Assembly: GCA_937905825.1 (NCBI GenBank)
Contig: CALCXM010000154.1
Coordinates: forward strand, 1-64,000
Direction: 5' to 3'
Length of the DNA: 64,000 nucleotides
DNA from: an uncultured bacterium
Lineage (GTDB): Bacteria; Planctomycetota; UBA1135; GCA-002686595
Part shown: positions 27,629 to 37,073 of the stretch, piece after piece
How the letters are laid out: every line of letters starts with the position of its first letter
Position numbering within the stretch: position 1 is the first letter of the stretch
Notes under the pieces: model-generated
What the model saw: the letters and a program-made list of their open reading frames with translations, nothing else
What the model was told of the DNA's origin: nothing
Databases searched by the model: none
Position numbers and translations under genes: made by a program

Positions 27629-28246
27629 TTATTTCCCCACGTCTTGCGCGCGGCGAAAGAGAGCGAAGGTCTGCTTCCAAGAGCGCGGCTCGACTTCTGG
27701 ATCCACCACCTCGGTCAACTCCAACTCGAAGTCCGGCCCCAGCCAAACCTGCAAACGCTCCACGTCATAACCCCAAGGGGGCCCGCCCAAATCCACCGGC
27801 TTGTCGCCAGGAAAGATCAACGCTCCGAAGCGCCCGCCGGGCCGCACGCTGCCGCGCACCATCTCCGACCAAGCCTTGCGCTGGTAGGGAGCAATCGCGC
27901 AGAGAAAGGTGTGCTCCCAAACCAAGTCGAAAGCGCCGCGCTTCGAATTCAAGGCGTCCCCCACGATGAACTCGCCGCCGAGAGCCGCGATGCGTTCGCC
28001 GAAGTCGGTGCCAAGGTCGGCGACCAGATCCACGCCCGTCACCTTCCAACCCGCTTCCGCCAAGGCCAGGGCGTCGTGGCCGCGACCGCAGCCCGGTACC
28101 AGGCAAGTGGCGCCCTCTCTCGGCGGCGCCAGCTGCCCGGAGTTGAGGCTCGCCTGCAAGGAAGCGTGGGCCTTGCCCCGGTCCCAAGGCATCTGCTCGT
28201 CGCGGTAGCGTTGGGCCCAATCCACGTGCTTGTGTTCCGGATTCAT
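27629..28246 (-). CDS. Thiopurine S-methyltransferase-like SAM methyltransferase
   Basis: A 205-residue protein of the TPMT-like class. The N-terminal HVDWAQRYRDEQMPWDRGKAH, SAM motif CLVPGCGRGHDALALAEAGW, VTGVDLVADLG, and the later FDLVWEHTFLCAIAP are all diagnostic of this family. Characterised bacterial members methylate thiols, selenium, tellurium or other small substrates. The substrate here is unknown. It is divergent from the sulfatase-like lipoprotein, with a 275-base gap. Confidence 0.85.
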   Translation of the reverse strand: MNPEHKHVDWAQRYRDEQMPWDRGKAHASLQASLNSGQLAPPREGATCLVPGCGRGHDALALAEAGWKVTGVDLVADLGTDFGERIAALGGEFIVGDALNSKRGAFDLVWEHTFLCAIAPYQRKAWSEMVRGSVRPGGRFGALIFPGDKPVDLGGPPWGYDVERLQVWLGPDFELELTEVVDPEVEPRSWKQTFALFRRAQDVGK

Positions 28247-28521
28247 GGGGGGAGCATAGGGAACTGCCCTGCAACGATGTGGATCTAGCCCGCTCACATT
28301 CCCGGAACTCCTTGGGCGGTCCAGGCTTGCGGATGGGGCTGACTTGTCGGAGGGCCTGGGCACACCATCGCTGCTAGCAAGCCAACCTCGATCGGGAGGC
28401 TTTCGCACAACCACGCCCCGAGCGTCGCGCGCGGCTTCCACACCGTTCCCAGGCAGTCCCGAGGCCCAGCCCCGCGCGAGTTCGCGATCCCTTGCAAGCG
28501 GTTTCAAGGTAGGCTCTGCCC

Positions 28522-30435
28522 ATGCAAGTTTGGACAAAAGCGCCGGCCCGTCCGGGTGCCCTCTGCCTGACCCTCGGACTGCTGCTCGGGCTATTCCTCG
28601 GAGCCTGCGGAGAGACCGCCCCGGAAGGCCCGACCATGCCCATCCAAGAGGTGCAGATCTCCCTCGTGATGGACGAGTCCGTGCGCGAGGTGCTAACCGA
28701 AAACAAGGAGTTGCCCGTGGTCCCGCTGACCGTCGCGCCGGCCTCCAAGAGCGATCACGATGGCGGCCCCTTGCCCGCGCTCGTGCTCTGCCCGCCGGCG
28801 GAGGTGCGTTTTCCCCTGGGGCAAATGGCCCCGAGCAGCGAGCTGATCCTGGCCGCCGGGCTCGACGAAAGCTCCTACGAAGGAGAGGACTCCGGTCGCG
28901 TTCGCTTCTCGATGATGGCCAACGGCAAGCTCGTTTTTGAACACAGCGCGCCTTTCGGCAAGCAAGTCCCCGAGGACCAACGAACTTGGAATCGGGTGCG
29001 CATCCCGCTGGCCGGCATCGCGGACTTCACGATCAAGACCGAACTGATCGAAGGCCAAGGCAAGCCCCTCGCTTGCTTCGGTTCTATGGAAGTGGTCACC
29101 GTTTCGCAACGTCCGCGGGAGCTCGCCAGCGCGCAAGCCCCCAACGTAGTGATGATCGTCGTGGACACCCTGCGGTACGACAGGTTGGGCTGCTACGGGA
29201 ACACCGGCGGCTTCAGTCCGAACATCGACGCCCTCGCCGCCCGCGGCGTGGTGTATGAATCGGCCTACTCGGCGGCCCCTTGGACCTGGCCTTCCACGGC
29301 CTCGATCTTCACAGGGCTGACTCCGGCCGAACACGGTATCACGAGTTACGAAGCCTGTTACTTGGCCCAAGAGCTGGCCACCTTCGGCGAGGTCATGCAG
29401 CGCGCGGGCTGGACCACCGGCGGCTTCTCCTGCAATCCGCTGATCTGCACGGAGAAGGCCTTTGCCCAGGGTTTTGAGTCCTTTCAAAGCTACGAGTGGA
29501 AGCACGCGGACGTCCTGATGACGGACGCGCTCGGCTGGCTCGCGCATTCCGGCGATTGGCGTTTCCTGCTCTACTTGCAGTTCGTCGATCCCCACGACTA
29601 CCGGCCAACGCAAGCCAACAAGAAGAAGTTCGTGGGCAAGCTGCCGGAGGGTTTCAGCCATCGCGCGGCACGCGACCTGTTCGCCAAGCGCGTGCTGAAC
29701 GAACCGTACGACGCGGAGCAACTCGAGTCCTACAACCGTTACCTGAGCGAACTCTACGACGCGTCGATCGCGGACGTGGACGACGAGCTTGGGCGACTGA
29801 TTGAGGACCTGAAAGCGCGCGGGCAATTCGAGAACACGATTTTCATCATCACCGCGGATCATGGGGAGGAGTTCCTCGATCACGGGATGCTGTACCACGG
29901 CAATCAACTGCATCGGGAGCTTGTGGGGATTCCGTTGATCATGGCGGGCCCCGGAATTCCCAAGGGCAAGCGGGTGAACGAGCGCGTGGAGAACCGCTTT
30001 CTCGCGGGCACCTTGCTGAAGCATCTCGGGCTCGAAACCCCTGGCGGGCTGGCGGGCGTCGACTTGCTCAGCAACGCCGAAACGCTGGCGGGTTCCGAAG
30101 AGGCCGCGTTCATCTCCACTACCCTGGGCATGTGGCCGCGGGCCGGCGGGCCCCATTGGAAGGGCCTCACCATGCACGGGGTCATGCTTGGGGACGAACT
30201 GCTGATGTGGGTGCCCGAGGGCCCGGAGGGTCAGAGCGCTGTGGCCCTTTTCGACATGAGCGTCGACCCGGACGCGCGCAAGGACCTGTCCGTGGAACGT
30301 CCAGAGCGCTGCGCCGCCTTGCAGGCACTGATCGAACGCTGGCTCGCGCGGGGCGCGAAGGTGCGGCCCAACGTCATGAGCGGCGGTGACTCGGCCCTCA
30401 AGAAGTTGCAGGCCATGGGGTACTTGGGGAAGTAG
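28522..30435 (+). CDS. Sulfatase-fold lipoprotein with Thr at the formylglycine position
   Basis: A 637-residue lipoprotein (hydrophobic CLTLGLLLGLFLGAC, Cys29) with an N-terminal unknown domain to about 205 and a sulfatase-type alkaline phosphatase superfamily domain: NVVMIVVDTLRYDRLGCYG, AHGITSYE-like motifs, VDPHDYR, TADHGEEFLDHG and MYHGNQLHRE. In true sulfatases the C/S-x-P-S-R nucleophile is oxidised to formylglycine. Here the motif is TWPSTAS with Thr255, so a formylglycine cannot form. Thr can be a nucleophile in related phospho-transferases, so activity on a phosphate or phosphonate bond is possible. Confidence 0.8.
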   Translation: MQVWTKAPARPGALCLTLGLLLGLFLGACGETAPEGPTMPIQEVQISLVMDESVREVLTENKELPVVPLTVAPASKSDHDGGPLPALVLCPPAEVRFPLGQMAPSSELILAAGLDESSYEGEDSGRVRFSMMANGKLVFEHSAPFGKQVPEDQRTWNRVRIPLAGIADFTIKTELIEGQGKPLACFGSMEVVTVSQRPRELASAQAPNVVMIVVDTLRYDRLGCYGNTGGFSPNIDALAARGVVYESAYSAAPWTWPSTASIFTGLTPAEHGITSYEACYLAQELATFGEVMQRAGWTTGGFSCNPLICTEKAFAQGFESFQSYEWKHADVLMTDALGWLAHSGDWRFLLYLQFVDPHDYRPTQANKKKFVGKLPEGFSHRAARDLFAKRVLNEPYDAEQLESYNRYLSELYDASIADVDDELGRLIEDLKARGQFENTIFIITADHGEEFLDHGMLYHGNQLHRELVGIPLIMAGPGIPKGKRVNERVENRFLAGTLLKHLGLETPGGLAGVDLLSNAETLAGSEEAAFISTTLGMWPRAGGPHWKGLTMHGVMLGDELLMWVPEGPEGQSAVALFDMSVDPDARKDLSVERPERCAALQALIERWLARGAKVRPNVMSGGDSALKKLQAMGYLGK

Positions 30436-30538
30436 CGCGCAGGTCGACGGATGCGGGAAAGCGACGGCTCCCAAGCTGCCCGCTCTACCTCCCTGCGAGG
30501 TTGCTTCCCGCGAGTCGGCCGCGAACCAACCCCGCGCC

Positions 30539-30667
30539 CTAAATCAAGTCGTAGGTCATGTCCGGCCCGCCGCTGGAGTTGGCCACGATCGCCAGCACCA
30601 AGAGGCCCAACAACATGAGCACGAAGGGTGCCAGGATCCAAGGCCAGTATTCTTTGAGGAAGTTCAT
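30539..30667 (-). CDS. 42-residue single-pass membrane protein
   Basis: A small ORF just downstream of the SGNH gene on the same strand. It encodes MNFLKEYWPWILAPFVLMLL, a further LVLAIVAN and a short C-terminal tail ending in TYDLI. It has one transmembrane segment preceded by a positively and aromatically flanked N-terminus. The sequence style resembles DUF5989-type small proteins that accompany SGNH and SxtJ-like proteins near carbamoyltransferase genes in other bacteria. Too short for routine gene calling, but its position, start and hydrophobicity support a real gene. Confidence 0.6.
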   Translation of the reverse strand: MNFLKEYWPWILAPFVLMLLGLLVLAIVANSSGGPDMTYDLI

Positions 30668-30708
30668 GGGGCGTCGCAGGGCCTGCGGGTTGAAGGGGGC
30701 GCGCTAGA

Positions 30709-31767
30709 CTACCTCTTAGGCAGTAGGTCGGAGCTGGCCAACAGCTTGTCGATCTCTTTGGCTGCGATCTTCATCCCCGCTGGCCCAGGGTGGAAGTTAT
30801 CGATGTCCGCGTAGAGGTCCGCACCGAAACGGGCGTACTCCTCACGCAGATCCAGCATGGGGACACGCAGGGCTTTGGCACTGAGCCCCAACCGCCGCTG
30901 GTAGGGCGGCAAGATCCCCGACTCTTCCGTTTTGAACTCGCCGCTCGAAGGCACCTGGGAGCGCAAGGGAAACACCATCAGGAGCAGCTCGTGCTGGTCC
31001 TCATGAATCGCGGTAGCGAGCTCCTTTAGAGCGGCCATCGAGGCATTCCAGTAGGGACGAGCGACCTCGTGCTTCGGCTGGTTTTGAATGACCAGCTTGT
31101 TCTTGTTGAAGAGCTCGCGGCGTCCCGTGTTCTGAGCGTTGTGCGCGTACTGGTACACGCCGATCTTGTGGTAGAGGTGGATCCTCACCGCGCGCATCAC
31201 CGCCGAGCTACCAATCCACTGGTCAAAGACCGCCACCTTCGACACTGGCCCGAGGGTCTCAGGAGCGAGGTCATTCTCCACGTACCCAAGGATCACGAGA
31301 TCGGAGTCCAAGGAGCTGGCGAACGACCGATAGAGCCGCAGCTCATTGACCGTATTGAAATCGGGCAGGCCCAGGTTCAGCACCTCCACGCGCCCCGCTC
31401 CGTAGCGTTTGTCGCATTTGTCCTGCAAAAGCGAAGGCCAAGTCTCCTCGTTGGAAACGCCCCACCCCAAGGTGAAGGAGTCCCCGAGGCAAGCGATCCG
31501 AAGCGTGTCCGGAGCCTTCTTCAGCTTGAACGCGGGACTTCGAAAGCCCCACTCGTTCGTGGTCACCGAACCGAGATCCCTGCCCCCGCGAATCATGCGA
31601 CGGCTCTGATTCGGAAAGTAGCGCAACCCCACATCCGCGTCGTAGTACACCGCCGCGGTTTCCGCATACCCATTCCAACGCAGCAGAACTTCCGCACTGC
31701 CCAACGCAATGACCGTCGTCATGACGGAAACGGTCATTCCCTTGAGGATCTTGATTTTGGAGGGCAT
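30709..31767 (-). CDS. SGNH-like hydrolase family protein with N-terminal anchor
   Basis: A 352-residue protein. The N-terminal MTVSVMTTVIALGSAEVLL (about 10-28) is a signal anchor. The SGNH block I motif is IACLGDSFTLGWGV (Ser97), and block V appears as DNFHPGPAG with the catalytic Asp/His pair. The middle LVILGYVENDL resembles block III with the Asn. SGNH enzymes remove or add acyl groups on glycans. The gene is divergent from the large secreted protein and is followed by the 42-residue membrane protein 41 bases later. Confidence 0.8.
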   Translation of the reverse strand: MPSKIKILKGMTVSVMTTVIALGSAEVLLRWNGYAETAAVYYDADVGLRYFPNQSRRMIRGGRDLGSVTTNEWGFRSPAFKLKKAPDTLRIACLGDSFTLGWGVSNEETWPSLLQDKCDKRYGAGRVEVLNLGLPDFNTVNELRLYRSFASSLDSDLVILGYVENDLAPETLGPVSKVAVFDQWIGSSAVMRAVRIHLYHKIGVYQYAHNAQNTGRRELFNKNKLVIQNQPKHEVARPYWNASMAALKELATAIHEDQHELLLMVFPLRSQVPSSGEFKTEESGILPPYQRRLGLSAKALRVPMLDLREEYARFGADLYADIDNFHPGPAGMKIAAKEIDKLLASSDLLPKR

Positions 31768-32040
31768 AGACGGGGTCGAGTACGTGATCGTCAACTCTAT
31801 GCGAGCAACGACGCTGCTGGGGATCTTCTGATGGATGCATTGGCTGCCCGAATCGGGTGCTAAGTCTCCATCCGCCTCTCCAACTCTCCGAGACCGCCCC
31901 AGAGCCGAGAAGCCCGCCGACGAGTCTACCATCCCCTTTGAAGCAGGCCCATTGGTAGGCGCCACGCGCTGCACTCCCCGGACATGGACCACACGGTATT
32001 TAGGTTGCGTTCTCCGCAGGCGATCACAAGACTCGCTTCC

Positions 32041-34509
32041 ATGACTCTTCGCTCGTCTCGCTTGCTCGCGGCTGTCGGCGTCCTGGGGTTTATCCTGGCG
32101 GCCTGGCTAGCGCTCGAACCCTCCAAGTCCACTGCCCTGCAGCCCACCGACCCCGCTTTGGTCCCGGGTGCCGTTGTGCATGGGCCGGCGACTCAGAAAA
32201 CCATCGATGTAGGGAGCCGCCAACAGGTCCCAAACACGGCCTCGTTCGCCCGCTCACCCGGCGCATGGCCTTGGCTGAAAGTGCATCTGGTCGGCGCTCC
32301 GTTTTCCGAGCCGCTCCTCGGGCAGATCGAGAGCGAGATGGGGCAGTTCTTGGGCGGAACCGATGCGCAGGGGTTCGGCTTGATCCGCTTGGACCCTAAT
32401 GTGGCGAGCCCGCTTACGTTTCAGGCCACGGGCTACGAGCCCCAGCAGCGTGTCTTCGAAGCGTCCAGCGCGGACCGGGAATGGGCCGTGGAACTCGTGC
32501 CGCTGCTCTCTGCAACGGTCGAAGTGGTGACTCCCCAGGGTGCGCCGGTCGAAGGTGTTGAGGTGCGGATTCGGAGGGATAGCTACAAGCATCCCGGCAA
32601 CTCCTGGCGCTCCTCGCCCTTGCCCGTTGGATCGGTTCAGTTGAAAGGAACGACAGACTCTGCGGGACGCTTCAGCTGCCCACTGGTTGGGCTGGCAGTC
32701 GCCGAGATTCACTCGCCCTACGGGGGCATCGTGAGCGCACGACTTGCTCCCGGGGAAACGGTGCGCGTTCTCGTGCACTTCGAAGGAGCTACCCTGACCT
32801 TCGTGGATGGAACGAGCGGGGATCCCCTAGCCGATTTCCTGGTGGAGACCTTGGACACGCTCAACCCGCGCGCCCGCGAAGTCCGTCGCACGACCAACTC
32901 GCAAGGAGAGATTTTCCTGGCCGCCGGCAGTCGTGAACTCGTCGTTGAGCTGAAGGATCTAAGTAGCCGAAGCGCCAGCTGCACGCCCCACCCAAGAGTC
33001 ACTCAACTTGGATCCGGCTACGCGTTCCGCTTCAGTGATCTGCAAGACGGGGACGCACATGAAATCCGCGTCGAGCGCTGCAGCTATCGACTGAAGCTGG
33101 TGGACTCGCAAACGGGGCAACCGATCAACGGTCGAGTGGACGTCCAATTCGAGAGCGGGATACAGCCAAAGGATCAAGATCCCCGCTGGGTCGCGATCTC
33201 CTCTCTCAGCTTCGAAGCCCGCCTCGTGGACGGCGAGTTCGAGGTGGATTGCCCCTACATCTCGAGTCGGGGAGTCAACCGACTACGCCTCACCGTCTCC
33301 GGCTACTCCCCGGCACTTGTCCCCCATAGCCGCTTAACGAAGGAGCTCGTCCCAAACACCGTGGTCATGACCTTGGGGACGAGCCACGTGCGGCTGCGCG
33401 TGCTCTATGCGAATGGCGAGCCATGCCTCGGCAGATTCGTCATCGCCGACTTGGCCACAGGGTCCCACTCGGCGATCGTGAAGAACAACTCGGAGGGGTA
33501 CCTGCCCGCCTTGGCCTGGGGCGGGGGGGACCTAGACGTGTTCAACCTCTCGCGCAAGAACGCGGAGCAGTCAAAACTCGCGGGGCATTCCTCCGGGGGA
33601 TTCGGCGGACCGAACGACAAGCGTCTGATGGGGCATGTCCGTCGGAACGAAGTCATCGATGGCTTGGCGACCCTGACCTTGGATAGCGTGCCGGAGTCCG
33701 GAAGACTGGAGATTCAAGCTGTTCCGGTGGGCGCAGCGATCCTGTTCGCCCTCGACGAAGACGGGAATCGTCGGCAAGCCTCCGACCAGAATGACCACAT
33801 ATCAGTGTTCGATGGACTGCCCAACGGAGAGCACGTGGTGGGTCCCGCGCGCTGGCTCGACTTGCTGGAGACACAGTTTCTTCGCTACAGCGAAACCCAG
33901 TGGAAGCTGCTGGCCACTCAGGTCACCGCTGACAAGACGAACGTCACCCAATGGGACCCCCGCTGGCAATTGCAGAGCCCCCTGGAGGGCCGCGTTCACT
34001 GCGCGCCGGAGAGCCTAAGCGAGCTGGCCCTGCGCCCTTGGTACGCCTATCGCGAGGGCCGGGTCGGGCCCAAGGACGATGTCCGTCTCTTTCTTGACGC
34101 GCAGGGCCGTTATCGCATTCCCGCCGGGGAGCCCCGACCCGAGGTCCTTCTCGTGTGTCCCGCCAATTCCTCGCTCTGGCCTCAAGTGCTGCAAGCCTTC
34201 GAACCGGGCCAAGACTGCACGCTGTCCTTTGGCAGCATGACTTTGGAATGGGAAGGCGAGCGCCCGAAGGATGGAACCGTCACTGCGTTCTTTCGGCCCG
34301 AGGACCCCGCGTTCGACACGCAATTCATCGAGCTCCAGCTCAACAGTCGCGATCGAGCCTGGAACATGCTTCAGCCTCTGACCTTTGGATCTGTTTCGAC
34401 CGATGTTCGCAAGGTTGGATTCAACCTCAGATCGGGAGAAACCTTCTCACTTCCCGTGGAGATTCGGGTGGGAGAAAACACGTTGGTGCGCGTTCGCAAA
34501 GACGGCTAG
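32041..34509 (+). CDS. Large secreted multi-domain beta-sandwich protein, unknown function
   Basis: About 822 residues with an N-terminal signal-anchor (LLAAVGVLGFILAAWLAL). Repeated modules of the carboxypeptidase-regulatory type follow, such as VEVVTPQGAPVEGVEVRIRRD, TTDSAGRFSCPLVG, LTFVDGTSGDPLADF, TTNSQGEIFLAAG and LKLVDSQTGQPINGRVDV. These units are small beta-sandwiches used in surface proteins. No enzyme motif is visible. It is convergent with a second large secreted protein of similar style, and both resemble the shorter protein at 13197-14318. A longer start at 31984 is possible but gives no better signal. Confidence 0.65.
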   Translation: MTLRSSRLLAAVGVLGFILAAWLALEPSKSTALQPTDPALVPGAVVHGPATQKTIDVGSRQQVPNTASFARSPGAWPWLKVHLVGAPFSEPLLGQIESEMGQFLGGTDAQGFGLIRLDPNVASPLTFQATGYEPQQRVFEASSADREWAVELVPLLSATVEVVTPQGAPVEGVEVRIRRDSYKHPGNSWRSSPLPVGSVQLKGTTDSAGRFSCPLVGLAVAEIHSPYGGIVSARLAPGETVRVLVHFEGATLTFVDGTSGDPLADFLVETLDTLNPRAREVRRTTNSQGEIFLAAGSRELVVELKDLSSRSASCTPHPRVTQLGSGYAFRFSDLQDGDAHEIRVERCSYRLKLVDSQTGQPINGRVDVQFESGIQPKDQDPRWVAISSLSFEARLVDGEFEVDCPYISSRGVNRLRLTVSGYSPALVPHSRLTKELVPNTVVMTLGTSHVRLRVLYANGEPCLGRFVIADLATGSHSAIVKNNSEGYLPALAWGGGDLDVFNLSRKNAEQSKLAGHSSGGFGGPNDKRLMGHVRRNEVIDGLATLTLDSVPESGRLEIQAVPVGAAILFALDEDGNRRQASDQNDHISVFDGLPNGEHVVGPARWLDLLETQFLRYSETQWKLLATQVTADKTNVTQWDPRWQLQSPLEGRVHCAPESLSELALRPWYAYREGRVGPKDDVRLFLDAQGRYRIPAGEPRPEVLLVCPANSSLWPQVLQAFEPGQDCTLSFGSMTLEWEGERPKDGTVTAFFRPEDPAFDTQFIELQLNSRDRAWNMLQPLTFGSVSTDVRKVGFNLRSGETFSLPVEIRVGENTLVRVRKDG

Positions 34510-34588
34510 ATCGAAGCGCTCGTCGTCCGAAAGCTATCAAGAAGAACGCAACCCGCAGAGACCGCACGGCGCGGTACGCAAGATGGCC

Positions 34589-36520
34589 CTACCGCGTGAG
34601 GCTATCGGGGTCGATCGTGATCCAGGTCAGTTCGCCGGGTTGGAGGGTGACCTCGAGGTCTTTGAGTGTGCCGCTTGCGGGCAGGGCTCGGAATTTGAGG
34701 GAGAGGTCTCCGGACCCGCGGAAGGTGAGCAGGCCGATGTTCAGGATCCCTTGGGGCCCGCCGACCTGCTTGGATGTGGGCTCGACGGGCTGGCCATTGA
34801 GGGTGTACTCGGCCAAGCTTAGCCAACGCAAGGTGACCGAATCACCTAGCCCAGCGAGCTTGATGCCGAGGCGAGTTGGGGGGTCCAGTTCGACGACAGG
34901 GTCGCGGTCCATGAGGATCTCGATGTCCAAGACCTCGATGCCCCGTTCGGCTGTTTGAATGCAAACCTGGCCCTTGCCGAGAGGTGCGACAAGTCGGCTC
35001 GGGCTCGTGTTACCACGGAAAGATCGCATCTCGTGGGGGTGCTGGAGATCGAACTCGCCATCCCAATTCATCGAAGTCCACATGGACACCGAGAGCGGTT
35101 CGATCGGCTCTTGGGTTTGGGAGTTCAAGACCGTCAGGAAGGAAGGGTGCAGGGCGTAGCCGGGCAAGTCATAGGTCGCGCGACTGCCGGGCTCGACGCG
35201 AAAGTGGTGGGTGACTAGATCGGGCTCGCGAACCAAGTAGTACTCCCCCGCGAGCAACTCGACGGGCCCCCACTCGCCGTTGACGGAGAAGGAGATCGGC
35301 GCAACCACGTCGCGGGACATGGTCCGCTTGGCGTTCGGGGAGACGGGCACCACGCGCACCTTCTCGGGCAGGCTCGACTGGCCGACTTCGGGGGAGATAC
35401 GAAAGGTCACCTGCCCGGGGTCGCTGGCGCGTTCGGGGGTGACGGCGCTGAGTCGCACGACCTGTTGCTGCTCGGCTTTCAACTCAAGGGCTGCGCTCGC
35501 CACGACCAATCCATTTGGGAAGCTCTCGGTAAGCGCCTCGAGGGAAACCCAGTAGAACCCGAGTTCCAAGGAGTCGATGACCGTGGGCGCGCCGATCGCG
35601 TACTGCTCGAGGGGCTCTACGCTTTCGGGATACTCTTTTCCGCTGCGTCCTCGATACAGCCGGACCTTGTAGTCCTCCGGGTTCCCTATGAGTCCGTCGG
35701 CCCAAACTTGTAGGGTGCATTCGGAAGCCAAGTGGACCGTGATCGAGTCCCGCGGGAGGCTTTCCGGGAACTGGTAGCGGAAGGGAATCGCGCCAGGAGC
35801 GACGAACCAGAATTGGCCGTGGGTTTCGGGTTCAATCGGCAGCGTGAAAGGACTGCGCACGCGCTCTAGGATTCGCTTGTCGTTGTCCGCGGGACCGAGT
35901 TGGAGCTTGCCGCCGAAGTCCACGTCCAAGAGCTTTCGGCTGGGGAAAGCCACTCGCCAAACGTCGACGGATTGCAAGTGCGCGCCTGTCTTCCTCGACT
36001 TGACGGAGACTTGAACCGTGCGCTGGCCCCAAGAAAAGTAGACGAGGTTTTCTTCTCCGGCTCGCAGGGTCGCGCCTGGGTCAAGTAGAGCGTCGGCAAC
36101 TTCCGAAAACTGCGCGCTCAACAATCGAACCGGCCCTTTCACGTTGCTGCGGAAATCAAAGCTGCCCTCGACGACATCGATGATCCGCTCCGTGCCCGGC
36201 TCACCAACTTGAAGCGTGCAACGGCCCTCGCCACGGAACCTCGCGAAGTCCAGCGGGTCACCGATCAGGAATTCGCCCTGATAGAGTTCTCCGGCCACCT
36301 CCTCGGTTTCCTCAGCGATCAGTTCACGGTGGACGCTCGCCGACCGATCGCGATCCATGGAAACCTGCGCTTCTTGCAGATCGCCGGCCACGCTTGGATC
36401 CGCGCGCTCCCCACTCTCATAGCCGAGGGAAGCAACATCCCGCGCGGAGGCCTTCATCACAGAGAGGATGAGCACACCTGCCCCAAGGAGCACCAGCAAA
36501 ATGAATGAGGGTCGCGTCAT
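34589..36520 (-). CDS. Large secreted or anchored protein of unknown function
   Basis: A 643-residue protein that begins with a hydrophobic signal (RPSFILLVLLGAGVLILSV). The rest is mostly beta-rich: GRCTLQVGEPGTERIIDV, RTVQVSVKSRKTGAHLQSV, HLASECTLQVWADGLIG, PSFLTVLNSQTQEPIEPLSV. Several units look like carboxypeptidase-regulatory folds. It is not obviously an enzyme. It faces the secreted protein gene at 32041-34509, with 79 bases between the two stops. The similarity of style suggests one protein family with several copies in this genome. Confidence 0.6.
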   Translation of the reverse strand: MTRPSFILLVLLGAGVLILSVMKASARDVASLGYESGERADPSVAGDLQEAQVSMDRDRSASVHRELIAEETEEVAGELYQGEFLIGDPLDFARFRGEGRCTLQVGEPGTERIIDVVEGSFDFRSNVKGPVRLLSAQFSEVADALLDPGATLRAGEENLVYFSWGQRTVQVSVKSRKTGAHLQSVDVWRVAFPSRKLLDVDFGGKLQLGPADNDKRILERVRSPFTLPIEPETHGQFWFVAPGAIPFRYQFPESLPRDSITVHLASECTLQVWADGLIGNPEDYKVRLYRGRSGKEYPESVEPLEQYAIGAPTVIDSLELGFYWVSLEALTESFPNGLVVASAALELKAEQQQVVRLSAVTPERASDPGQVTFRISPEVGQSSLPEKVRVVPVSPNAKRTMSRDVVAPISFSVNGEWGPVELLAGEYYLVREPDLVTHHFRVEPGSRATYDLPGYALHPSFLTVLNSQTQEPIEPLSVSMWTSMNWDGEFDLQHPHEMRSFRGNTSPSRLVAPLGKGQVCIQTAERGIEVLDIEILMDRDPVVELDPPTRLGIKLAGLGDSVTLRWLSLAEYTLNGQPVEPTSKQVGGPQGILNIGLLTFRGSGDLSLKFRALPASGTLKDLEVTLQPGELTWITIDPDSLTR

Positions 36521-36695
36521 CTCAATCTCGTCTAGCCGAGGACGGAATGAATCCTAGCACGCTGAAGAGTCGAATCGTCCCCCGCAGCAAGTGGCTTGCA
36601 AGCGCAGGGACAATTGCGGAGCTACCTGCCAAGGACAAGATTGAGGGTCCGAGCGCAGTTGCGCTCGGGGATCGTTGAAGTCGTGAACCGCCCGC

Positions 36696-37073
36696 TCACT
36701 GGCATGCGGAGCAACTCACTCGCAACCCGCCGTTGTCTCCCCACAGCACGGTGATTCCGAACCACTCCTCATTCAGTCCGTAGAACACAAGCCCGCCGTC
36801 TCCGGGGATGATGTCGCCGCTCGCCGTGCCCGCTCCGCTCAAGGAACACCCGAGCCCGTCGCAAGGTCCGCAAGTGACGTTCGATGCGATCTCGACGATG
36901 CTATCGACCGCGTCCTGCGCGCTTTCTCGGGACGTACCGGTCATGGTTCCGCTCTGGGGCACGTCCGTGTCGAGGGTCGATGACGCGCAATCCAGGTCTT
37001 CGGAAGGGGCCTCGGCGACTAGGGTTGTGAAGGTCAGCAATCCGAGCGCGATGGCAATAGCAGTTCGTTTCAT
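36696..37073 (-). CDS. Small secreted cysteine-containing protein
   Basis: A 125-residue protein with a signal peptide (MKRTAIAIALGLLTFTTLVAEA). The mature part has cysteines in NVTCGPCDGLGCSLSG and VSCSACQ at the C-terminus, which could form disulfides. A good ribosome-binding site (AGGAGA, six bases before the ATG) supports the start at 37073. No family is recognised. The gene is upstream of nothing close on this strand and may be a monocistronic secreted peptide. Confidence 0.6.
   Translation of the reverse strand: MKRTAIAIALGLLTFTTLVAEAPSEDLDCASSTLDTDVPQSGTMTGTSRESAQDAVDSIVEIASNVTCGPCDGLGCSLSGAGTASGDIIPGDGGLVFYGLNEEWFGITVLWGDNGGLRVSCSACQ

Noticed and set aside
28693-30474. Reverse open frame of about 593 codons
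   Set aside because: It is antisense to the sulfatase-fold lipoprotein gene, which has clear signal and fold motifs.
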